A DNA stretch of 35,780 nt, from the NCBI GenBank assembly GCA_015179025.1, contig WHUX01000375.1, positions 1 to 35,780 of the forward strand, in the 5' to 3' direction. The stretch comes from Terfezia claveryi (taxonomy: Eukaryota; Ascomycota; Pezizomycetes; Pezizales; Pezizaceae). A program made the position numbers and the translations under genes. Each line of letters starts with the position of its first letter. Position 1 is the stretch's first letter. The notes beneath the pieces were generated by a model. That model had not been told where the DNA came from. It did no database searches and saw only the letters and a program-made list of their open reading frames with translations. Positions 8,786 through 18,215 of this stretch are shown piece by piece.

Positions 8786-10429
8786 CCTGCTCTCAGCAAA
8801 GTGCAGGCAATAATTCCTGCCCATCAGGAATCAGTTACTATCCAACCGGAAAACATTTTTTGATTCCAGCTAAGTGTATGGAAAGAATCTAGAACTATAG
8901 CGAATAGTATAAGATCAGCATATACTCAGGTCAGCTGCGAATCAGTTACAGATTATAGGGAACCGGATAATTGGGAAAATATTAGTGACGTAGAAGAAAC
9001 CAATTCAGAAAGAGAACTCGTAACAGCTGTTTCTACGGTACAGAAACAATTCAACCCTGTAACGGAGTTTCCCTTTTTATTTCCCAAGACAATTCCATGG
9101 GAATTACCTCCACTAAGAAAAATTAATCACTCTATCAAACTGAAAGCAGAAGCTACTTAGATACCAAAATGGCAACCCTCAGGACATCGATTTAGACAAC
9201 AAATCCATAACAAATTAGTCGAAGAAGAAGCATCAGGTCACATATATAGAGTAGAAAATGACACAAATGCTGTAGTCATGTTCACTATGCATAAACAAGA
9301 CAAACCGGAAGAAGCCAGACATGTTAATGACTGTCGAGACCGCAATTTAGCCGTTGAACCGGGCCACACCCCATTGCCAGATATTAATGAAGCAATTGAA
9401 CTAGTAGCGGAGAATCCCATTTGGACTAAGCTTGATTTAGCCGACGGATTTTTTAATATTAGGAACAATAAAGAATCTGAGCAACACTCTACCCTTTTAT
9501 GTCACATGGGATATTTCAGAAGTAGGGATATGCAACAAGGAGATCGTAACGCACCTGCTACTATGGTTCGCATTATACATGAAATCTATAAGAACATGGT
9601 CTATAAAAATTTAATCATCTATATTGATGATATTATTATATTCTCCAAAACGTATGAAGAACATGTAGAATTATAGAAGAAAGTACTTCAATGTCTATAG
9701 GATGAGAAATTCTATCTCAAAGAAAGCAAATGCCAGTTCTTTATTCCAAGATTGGAAATCTTAGTACACGTTTTAATATCAGATGGATTACATGTAGACC
9801 CGAAGAAGAGGACCACTATATTAACATTTCCAACTCCTACAAGAAAAAAGGATCTTAGAGGATTTCTTGGAATCGTTAATTATCTCAGCAGGTTTATTCC
9901 TGACTTGGCATCGTATGCAAGCACCCTGTCAGAACTTCAAGGAGAAACAAAGAAATGGGAATGGACAGATACTCATAACGCAGCGTTTGAAAAACTTAAG
10001 GAACTCATGAATTCCCCACATATTTTAAAACCCTGGAATAATGAATTTACCGAACCCAAATATTTAGTTTTTGATGCTAGTGATGTAGGACTAGGATTTT
10101 GGATAGGTCAAGGACCGTTGACGCACATCAGACCATCATGCTTCCACTCTAGAAAATTTAATCCAGCACAACTCAATTATCCTACCTTTCAAAAGGAATT
10201 ATTAGCGATTATTGACTCATTAAAATTTTTTGAAGCACAATTAAGAGGTCACAAGTTCACTATCCTTACAGACCACAAACCATTAGTAACCTTCCATACT
10301 CAAATGCCTGCAAGCCAGAAATTGAGGCGATGGCAAGATTACCTAATGGAATTTGATACAGATATACAGCACACCGCAGGAAAGGAAAATTTGATAGCAG
10401 ACGCTCATTCAAGAAAGCATAAATACTTG
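8786..10429 (+). pseudogene. pol: GyD-1 pol: reverse transcriptase and RNase H
   Basis: The frame continues from 1543 and carries stops at 8861-8863 (CGA in GyD-2), 9158-9160 (TGG in GyD-2), 9674-9676 (TTG) and about 9698 (CAG). A linker of about 130 residues precedes RT. RT motifs include HVNDCRDRNLAVEPGH, TKLDLADGFFNIR, MQQGDRNAPATM and the catalytic YIDDI near 9620. A thumb and connection follow with DLRGFLGIVNYLSRFIPD. RNase H shows all four acidic positions: YLVFDASD, TFQKELLAI, LTDHKPL and LIADAHSR. The open part from 9752 continues without a break into the Cys/His module until TAA at 10817-10819. The RT has lost function only through nonsense changes. Confidence 0.92.
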
Positions 10430-11873
10430 GACACTCCCACCACCGAGGACGATTATATCTCCAACAGCATCGATCCTCCTAACCACACCTACAACCGCAA
10501 CATCTCTACCAACACTTTAAGAACTTTCCACTTACCAGAAACCTCTACTCAGAACAATATGGTTTCTCGCGGAGCTATCAATTTCAAGCATGTCGACTGC
10601 GACTTCAATAAATGTCGTGGAAGAGCCGAAGAACTTGGACACCATATCTTCTGTCCTTACTTCGAAGGTATCCAGGACAAAGAAAGCGAATATGACATAA
10701 TGAAGGAAGAAGAGTCCTCAGACGACGAGACTCTATCTACTATACCAGAAGAAGTTTTTAGCGGGTATAATCGTGTACCCAATATAAACAAGAACAAACC
10801 CTTAACAGTTCTTGGCTAAAATATAGGCCTCCATCTTCTGAAAATGCTGAACAAAACACCCTCGCTCCTGAAGAAGCGAATGAAATTGCTATCGACCTGG
10901 CTCATAGAAATTGGCAACAACACAAAAGGATGCACTGGTCCTTTTGCCATGATTTTTACTGTCCAGTTCATGGCAGCTCCCACGCCATGAACAACCGCAT
11001 GTTCACCGTCGAAACATATGCAATCTGCAACCACCACGGACATGGTAGTTTGAACTGTGACCTGACAGCCTCAGTTCTTAAGAAGGAGAAGGAATTCCTT
11101 ACGACTCGTATTGCACACCTCATATCCGCAAATGAGCCTCAAAAGGAACTAGCACCAGTACAACAAACGCCAGCTTATCCACCTCCACCAGCTCTCAGCC
11201 ATGAAGAAGCTATCCAGGAAATCGGAGAATGGGCAAAAAGATGGATTACCAACAAGCTGACACGACCTACTCTCCAACCCATCATTCAGTTCAGTAACCC
11301 CACTGAACAGATGACCAACCGACAAATGGAACAGGAGATCAGGAACACTCCTGTTGCCCCATAACAACCATGGAATGCACCTCAACAACCAGCTGCAACT
11401 GCTAGCAGCAGTAACGCAATTCCAATCAACACCGCCGCCGTCATTACTCATTCTAAAAAGAGAGTAGCAATTGACGAAGAATTGCCCTCTTTCATTCAAG
11501 ACACCAAGACCTCCAGACAGTGTTGTGATTTCTGTAAGTTTTAGGACATAATGCTTCTACATGCAAGGAGAAGAAACCCACCATCAATGACTTCAACATA
11601 AGGATCGAACCGACCCTCAACAAGCTCATTGAAGAGAAACACATCAGCGACAGATGGGAAGACGACAAGGACTACTTCATCACACAGTGGCTTGACCAAG
11701 GTACAGGTATGAAAGCCACATATCAATCATGCATGAAAGTATGTCCTATCTGGAAGAACTACTATGATACCTTTGTGAACCGTAAGGATCATAGAAGAAG
11801 AGACGGATTTTTGTATGTCAAGAACCGACAAGGACAATGGAGACTAGTCTTGCCCTCTACCTTTAACATCTAA
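10430..11873 (+). pseudogene. GyD-1 Cys/His-rich module between RNase H and integrase (two CCHC knuckles)
   Basis: About 450 residues continuing the pol frame after RNase H. Landmarks: a Cys/His cluster C-X4-C-X8-HH-X2-C at 10598-10654; an acidic stretch; a 1-nt loss near 10815 relative to GyD-2; a second cluster C-X4-C-X2-H-X3-H at 10945-10983 (CHDFYCPVH); a knuckle at 11017-11058 (AICNHHGHGSLNC) whose first Cys is Tyr here but Cys in GyD-2; a Pro/Gln-rich linker with a stop at 11362-11364; and a second knuckle at 11524-11564 (CDFC...GHNASTC) with a 1-nt loss inside it. A region with WRLVLPSTFN then leads to the integrase finger. GyD-2 retains the first three landmarks in the same order. The function is unknown; nucleic-acid binding is inferred only from the knuckles. 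Confidence 0.82.
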
Positions 11874-13192
11874 GGTAAGAACTATCTCGAATTGGTTATT
11901 AAAGATGCACATGAAGCAACCGCTCATAGTGGTATTGAAAAAACGATGAAATATCTTACTGACCATATGATTGCCAGTCCTTTGCAGAACCAACTAAGGA
12001 CTATATCAGAAGTTGTGATACTTGTTAACGGACAAAGTATTCCAACAAGGCACTACTTGGACTCGTAACCCCGTTACATGTACCAAGTAGGCCATGGACT
12101 GACATATCGATGGATTTTCTTAAGTTAGCACCTGTGTTTACTAAGTATTCAATTTTGTACCTGAATATTCCTGTTGAAGAAGATCATGTACTTTGTATTT
12201 CATGACTTTGGACGATTGTCGATAGACAATCAAGATTCAAGTTTCTTATTCCTGTCTTAGATAATTTCACAGCAGAACAATGTACTGCTACCTTTGATAC
12301 TCATGTAGTCTCGACTATGGGATACCCTTTCTGTATTGTTTTTGACCGTGACAATCTTTTTATATCAACGCACTTTAAGATTGGGCTAGGAATAAAGGAA
12401 TCTAGTTGGAACCGTCCACCGCATATCATCCACGTGCAGACGAACAATCGAAATTGTGAACAAAGAAATTCTACAAGTAACAAGAGCCTGTAAAATCGAA
12501 GGATTTGATTGGCTACAGAAACTACCAGAGATACAGTTGTAACTCAACTCTAGGTAAATGCCGCTAGACAGAATAGTCCCTTTTCCACACTATTTGGATT
12601 TAATGTACATCTTGGCGTATCGATACTTCCATACCCCATTAATGCATATGTACCAGCAAATGAACGTCATGAGGTAACGTCTAAAAACCTATATGATGCC
12701 AAGAAGACTCAAGTATCTCAAGCGAACAAACAACTACCCAATACAGCCAAATTTTCAGTCGGACAACAAGTTATGCTTTCCTCAGAAAATATCAACCTAT
12801 CGAACGTCTCATCCAAACTCAAACCAAAATGGCTAGGCCCATTTCCCATTATTTCTAGTAATCGGAAACGCAATAATATAGCCTAGACCTATCCAGTCAA
12901 CCTGACCTCCACCTCATATATAATACTTTTCATATCAGCAAACTCAAACCATACTATAAAAATGATCCTACCCAGTTCCCTCACAGACAATCTCAGGAAC
13001 CAGGACCAATTCAAGAAGATCGTTATGAAGTTGAAAAGGTATTAGAATTCAGAACAGCTCCTCAACTGGAGAAAGACAATATAAGGTCAGATGGCTTGGA
13101 TACTCACCTAAATATGATTCCTGAGTAAACGCCAAGGATATCACTACCGAAATTCTTCAAGACTTCTGGATGAGGAAGTATAGATGACACAT
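11874..13192 (+). pseudogene. GyD-1 integrase, GPF module and chromodomain
   Basis: The HHCC finger is split by a frame change: AHEATAHSG in one frame at about 11905-11933 and SCDTC at about 12011-12025 in another. The catalytic core is recognisable as SMDFLKL near 12110 and VFDRDNLFIS near 12340. The Glu region (EQSKIVNKE-like, where families have GQSEIVNK) is near 12440 in a shifted frame. KPKWLGPFPII near 12825 is the GPF module. RYEVEKVLEF, then QYKVRWLGYSPKYDS and a TGA in place of the expected Trp, form a chromodomain at about 13020-13155. Several stops and indels make it inactive. No env-like frame follows. Confidence 0.87.
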
Positions 13193-13404
13193 TCAAGAGA
13201 CGTCTAAGGACTAAAGGAAAACAAGGACCACGAACCAGAGATGAGACCCGAGCTCTCATCTAACAAGAACGAGATAGAATCATGAGTCAAGGAAACACAA
13301 GGATATTCACGTTAATGCTAATGTATTAACAATGCATCAAATCTTAGGACGTATGGAAACTAATATGGCAGAGCGAAAGAAGTAAGGATAGGAAATCCTT
13401 CTAT

Positions 13405-13413
13405 GTGGGGAAG
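13405..13413 (+). other. GyD-1 polypurine tract
   Basis: GTGGGGAAG sits directly against TGTAATGG of the 3' LTR. The 13193-13404 stretch before it is a decayed C-terminal tail and untranslated region. I see nothing else in it. Confidence 0.7.
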
Positions 13414-13643
13414 TGTAATGGAGAACATTGTTTCATTGCTTATATAATTGATTATATACTTTTGTATTTCCTATATTACTACTATATTATGTAACTAAGC
13501 TCTCGGTTGAAGCACTAGCCTTCTACCACCTCCTATTGCTTTATAAGCGTCCATAGCACGCGGAATTTGCCATGGGAAGTTCCATGGCACTTGCCATATG
13601 AAGACACCCTCATTATGGCCGTGTGACCTCTGTTTAAGGCGTG

Positions 13644-13690
13644 TGACTCATTACTATGGCCACATGACCATTGTTTAAGGCGTTGACTCA
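13644..13690 (+). promoter_or_regulatory. Paired TGACTCA (Gcn4/CPC1-type) sites in GyD LTR U3
   Basis: TGACTCA occurs at 13644-13650 and 13684-13690, 40 nt apart, each followed by TTACTATGGCC. They are about 145 and 105 nt upstream of the TATA box. GyD-2's LTR keeps both (21436-21442, 21477-21483). The solo LTR keeps one (28542-28548), with the second mutated to TTAGTCA. Confidence 0.6.
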
Positions 13691-13787
13691 TTACTATGGC
13701 CACATGACCCCTTTTGTACAGCGCACCACCTTCTGGTGTGCCACCCTTTATTATATTTATTTCCTTAGTCATCAGATCTCAGACGAG

Positions 13788-13795
13788 TATAAATA
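13788..13795 (+). promoter_or_regulatory. TATA box of GyD-1 3' LTR
   Basis: TATAAATA, preceded by GACGAG and followed by GGCC. It is conserved in the inverted copies as TATTTATA. Confidence 0.7.
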
Positions 13796-14089
13796 GGCCA
13801 CTGGATTCCCTCTGGAATCCACAGAAAGACAAGAAGCAACCAAGCAACATCAGAGCAAGCAAGCCTATATTCCGATCAGATCAAGATCATATAGCTTAGA
13901 TAGCACAAATCATATAAGATAGATTACACCAGTTAATTACTGTTCCCTTCGGGAACGTCCCACATAGTAATCTCCCATACCCTTCTAAGGTCTTACCTCA
14001 GCAGAACCGAAATACACAAACGTCCGTGCCTACGGATATAGATTGTATAAACGGTACCGAATGAATACTGTCTAGTACCATTCATTACA

Positions 14090-15230
14090 TGAATGCTAGG
14101 TTGGAGAGTAGGTCGTGTTGGCTTGTTGGTAATCCATCTTTTTGCCCATTCTCCGATTTCTGGATAGCTTCTTCGCGGCTGAGAGCTTGTGGAGGTGGAT
14201 AAGCTGGCGTTTGTTGTAGTGGTGCTAGTTCCTTTTGAGGCTTATTTGCGGATCGAGATGTGTAATATGAGTCATGAGGAATTCCTTCTCCTTCTTGAGA
14301 ACTGAGGCTATAGGTCACAGTTCAAACTGCCGTGTCCGTGGTGATTGCAAATTGCACATGTTTTGACGGTGAACATGTGGTTGTTTATGGCGTGGGAGCT
14401 GCTATAAGCTGGACAGTAAAAATCTCGGCAAAAGGACTAGTGCATCATTTTGTGTTGTTGCCAATTGCTAGGAGCTAGATCGATACTAATTTCTTTCGCT
14501 TCTTCGGGAGCAAGGGTTTTTTGATGTGCGTTTTCAGAAGATGGAGGCCTATATCTCAGTCCAAGAACTATTAGGGTTTGTTCTTATTTATATTGGGTAC
14601 ACGATCATACTCACTGAAAACTTCTTCTGGTATAGTGGATAGAGTCTCATCATCTAAGGACTCTTCTTCCTTCATCATGTCATATTCGCTTTCTTCGTCT
14701 GGGATGCTCTCGAAGTATGGACAGAAGATATGGTGTCCAAGTTCTTCGGCTCTTCCATAACATTTGTTGAAGTCGCAGTCGACATGCTTGAAATTGATAG
14801 CTCCACGAGAAACCATATTGTTTTGAGTAGAGGTTTCTGGTAGGTGGAAAGTTCTTAAAGCATTGGTAGAGATGTTGCAGTTGTAGGTATGGTTAGGAGG
14901 ATCGATGCTGTTAGAGATATAAATATCCTTAGTGGTGGGAGTGTCCAAGTATTTATGCTTTCTTGACAGAGCGTCTGTTATCAAATTTTCCTTTCCTGCA
15001 GTATGCTGTATGTATGTATCAAGTTCCATTAGGTAATCTTGCCATCGCCTCAATTTTTGGCTTGCAGGTATTTGAGTATGAAAGGTTACTTATGGTTTGT
15101 GGTCAGTAAGGATAGTGAACTTGTGACCTCTTAATTGTGCTTCAAAAAATTTTAATGAGTCAATAATCACTAATAATACTTTTTGAAAGGTAGGATAATT
15201 GAGTTGTACTGGATTAAATTTTCTAGAGTG
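14090..15230 (-). pseudogene. GyD-2 RNase H C-terminus and Cys/His module
   Basis: Below the solo LTR the minus strand continues RNase H (SRKFNP, LNYPTFQK, TILTDHKP, then MRRWQDYLMELDTYIQHTAG and ENLITDALSRKH). It runs on in frame to the Cys/His cluster (CDFNKC, LGHHIFC). A 1-nt loss near 14571 changes frame. Further on are the CRDFYCP cluster and an intact knuckle TCAICNHHGHGSLNC near 14320-14365, with all four metal ligands that GyD-1 partly lost. The Pro/Gln-rich linker (QKELAPLQQTPAYPPP) reaches the break at 14090. This copy shows that the module is ancestral in the family and in frame with RNase H. Confidence 0.85.
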
Positions 15231-16696
15231 TGTCACGGGGTGACATCCAGCCCTACCAAAGGTACTTGGGCCCTTATAGAACGACCCTAGAATCTACATG
15301 AACTCTAGGTACACTCTTAGCAGTGTGGTGCAAACGTTTCTAATACTTATCTATAAGAGTTAAGTATATGAAACGGGTATGAACCTCGGAGTGGTTTATA
15401 ATCATCCTAGATGGCTAAGTCATTTATGAAACGTCCATAGACCATTGAGGGAGCTACAGTTCAAGTTTCATAAGAATCCAAAAAATGGTTTAATAGTTAT
15501 ACTCAGATTAATATGCTGACTATATGCATATATATATACTAGCTATATATTGGCTATTACCCTGAAGTCTTGGCGTTACCCTGAATATTGAATTATTACC
15601 CTGAACTGCAGGAAAATAATTCGGTAAAAATAACTAAAAAAATGAAGGACCGAGGGCGCACTTTAGACCAAAGTGCGTCCGGTGACACTATAAGGGTGTG
15701 CGCCCAGGACAGAGGCCAAAGGTAGGGCCAAAACATAAAGTTCTCCGAATTTAATGTTTCAAGGTTCTATCTAGGCTTAATCTTCGTCCTGATTCCATTT
15801 CTGCAATCCTTTTTATGATCGGAGTTAAACTCATGGAGTTATAAGACTTTTAATATGGTCATATAGGTCTACGAGGAGATTTACTTATTATTGGTAATAA
15901 CTCCCTAAATAATTTGGGTATTGAGATAAACTAAGATTCTATAATCTTCTATGCATTGATACCTTTCCAATGATAATCTACTTGTGACCCACGGTTCTCT
16001 ATTCATAGAGTTATGTGCAGTTGAAAATTATTTTCAATGGACACTAGACACTATTAAGTGAATATTGCCGGAAACATAATTAGATGCCTTCGGATATTGT
16101 CGGATAGTAATTCGATAGTATCGGGGATTGGTAACGTATCTGAAATTGAATTTAGTTGTCTCGGATAAGAATTTTTTAATGGGATAAGCGAGCTATGAGC
16201 GAAGTACATATAATATGCAGACATGGGAATATTCTCTACGTTCGAGTTAGTTACCTGTGACAACGAGTGCAGATAGCAACTGCATTAACAAAGGTGTGGA
16301 TGGCATAACACTTAGGAAGAAATTCCAAGGTGACAGGTAGGCCCACGTTTTATAAAATATTTTTATCATAAAAATATCTACAAACACTGTGGGATATAAA
16401 TAGTACAAGTAGTTCCAGTTGAATTCATTCTACGACCAGCGAGTATTCGAAAGCAAGAGCACATTGAGTACACGAAGCATACAAAGTTCTAAGTCTTGAG
16501 TTAACTTTACGTTTAAGCGACATAGGATTTATTTTGTGTTGCGAAATAAGATTCATCGTAAGGAACTATAGTTGGATTGAACTTTACTGCTATAGGATTG
16601 ATATTTTGTGTTGCGGAATAGATATCGTTGTGGCAGCAAATTACAGCCGTCCTAATAGTTGCAAGAGCGCTATCAGTCAATAGGGCCCCTATGACA
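15231..16696 (+). repeat. Solo GyT LTR in GyD-2 RNase H, plus orientation
   Basis: 1466 bp, TGTCACGGGGTGACA... to ...CCCCTATGACA, with duplications GAGTG (15226-15230) and GAGTA (16697-16701). The uninterrupted GyD-1 sequence at about 10143-10152 shows one GAGTG equivalent. TATAAATA is at 16395-16402, about 1165 bp in, which leaves about 300 bp of R plus U5. A hairpin CGCACTTT/AAAGTGCG lies near 15655-15676. Three TTACCCTGAA repeats lie at 15557-15605. No coding region is present, so this is a solo LTR left by LTR-LTR recombination. Confidence 0.92.
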
Positions 16697-18215
16697 GAGT
16701 AGAAGGATAATGGTCTGATATGCGTTAATGGTCCTTGACCTATCCAAGATCCTAGTCCTACATCACTAGCATCATAGACTAAATATTTGGGTTCAGTAGA
16801 TTTATTATTCTAAGGTTTTAAAATATATGGGGAATTCATGAGTTCCTTGAGTTTTTCAAATGTTACGTTATGTGTATCTGTCCATTCCCATTTCTTTGTT
16901 TCTCCTTGCAGTTCTGACATGGCGCTTGCATATGATACCAAGTCAGGAATAAATCTGCTGAGATAATTTATGATTCTAAGGAATCCTCTAAGATCTTTTT
17001 TTCTTGTAGGAGTTGGAAATGTTAATATAGTAGTCCTCTTCTTCGGATCTATATATAATCCATCTGATGTCAAAACATGTTCTAAGATTTCCAATCTTGG
17101 AGTAAAGAACTAGCATTTGCTTTCTTTGAGATAGAATTTCTCGTCCTGTAGGTGTTGAAGTACTTTCTTCAATAATTCTACATGTTCTTCATATGTTTTG
17201 AAGAATGTAATAATATCATCAAAATAGATGATTAAATTTTTATAGACCATATCCTTAAAAGTTTCATGCATAACGCGAACCATGGTAGCTGGTGTGTTAC
17301 GATCCCCTTGTTGCATAACTCTACTTCTAAAATATCCCATATGACATAAAAAGGTAGAGTGTTGCTCAGATTCTTTATTAATTCTAATATTAAAAAATCC
17401 GTCAGCTAAGTTGAGCTTAGTCTAAATGGGATTCTCTGCTACTAGTTCAATTACTTCATTAATATCTGGCAATGGGGTGTGGTCTGGTTCGACTGCTAAA
17501 TTGCAGTCTCGACAATCATTGATGTGTCTGGCTTCTTTCGGTTTATCTCGTTTAGGAATAGTGAATATGACTACAGCATTTGTGTCATTTTCTACTCTAT
17601 ATATGCGACCTGATGCTTCTTCTTTGACTAATTTGTCATGGATTTGTTGTCTAAATCGATGTCTTGAGGGTCACCATTTTGGTATCCAAGTAGCTTCTGC
17701 TTTTGGTTTGATAGAGTGATTAATCTTTCTTAGAGGGGATAATTCCCATGGAATTGTCTTGGGAAATAATAAGGGAAACTCCATTACAGGGTTGAATTGT
17801 TTCTGTACCATAGAAACAGCTGTCATGAGTTCTCTTTCTGAATCGGTTTCGTCTATGTCACTAATATTTTCCCAATTATCTGGTTCACTATAATCTTTAA
17901 CTGATTCACAGCTGACCTGTGTATACGCTGATCTTATACCATTCGCCATGGTTCTAGATCCCTTCCATACACTAAGCTGGAATCGTGGAATGTTTTCCAG
18001 TTGGATAGTAACTGGTTCCTGATGGGCAGGAATTATTGCTCGCACTTTCCTGAGAACAGGTTCTCCTAGTATCATATCCCATCCAGTCAAATGAGCTACA
18101 TAGAACGTTCATTCTTTTACATAACCTATCCAATCAAGTTTTATAGTACAAGCTTTGTCTATCGTTCCTTTTGAGCCTTTAATTGCAGTACTTAATGATT
18201 TCTTCTCGATACTTT
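16697..18215 (-). pseudogene. pol: GyD-2 protease end, reverse transcriptase and RNase H N-terminus
   Basis: The minus strand shows GWDMILGEPVLRKV (about 18085-18045), the linker region, and RT with TKLNLADGFFNI preceded by a TAG where GyD-1 has TGG. It continues with MQQGDRNTPATM and YFDDI (catalytic Asp pair kept, Ile changed to Phe), then the thumb with DLRGFLRIINYLSRFIPD. RNase H begins with KYLVYDASDVGLGSWIGQG and is cut by the solo LTR at 16696. Several in-frame stops are present. It aligns with GyD-1 at 8786-10140 throughout. Confidence 0.9.

Larger units (their letters stand above)
1..14089 (+). mobile_element. GyD-1: Ty3/gypsy chromovirus, 5' end outside window, split by GyM
   Basis: The element runs left to right as gag with CCHC knuckle, protease, reverse transcriptase, RNase H, Cys/His module, integrase, chromodomain, purine tract and 3' LTR. 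It is interrupted at 1544-8780 by GyM. Removing GyM and one copy of the duplicated GAGAA removes 7242 nt, a multiple of three, so gag-protease (codons starting at 2) stays in frame with the reverse transcriptase part (codons resuming at 8786). Gag and pol therefore appear to form a single reading frame. GyD-2 is an inverted second copy and was used as the alignment partner throughout. The 5' LTR and the Gag N-terminus must lie left of the window. Many stops and a few 1-nt indels make this copy inactive. Confidence 0.93.
13414..14089 (+). repeat. GyD-1 3' LTR
   Basis: 676 bp, TGTAATGGAGAAC to ...CCATTCATTACA. It matches 21035-21714 and 28142-28816 in the opposite orientation. A TATA box is at 13788-13795, followed by an 8-bp hairpin TGGATTCC/GGAATCCA at 13802-13821. 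U3 has a repeat of about 40 bp (TATGGCCACATGACC...TTTAAGGCG...TGACTCAT) around 13613-13710. U5 has a hairpin GTTCCC-TTC-GGGAAC near 13945. Directly after 14089 the sequence is GyD-2, so this end marks an insertion into GyD-2. The presumed duplication is TGAAT at 14090-14094; its partner would be outside the window. Confidence 0.93.

Noticed and set aside
15557..15605. Telomere-like TTACCC repeats
   Set aside because: The units are separated by about 10 unrelated bases and lie inside an LTR in all copies, so not a telomeric tract.
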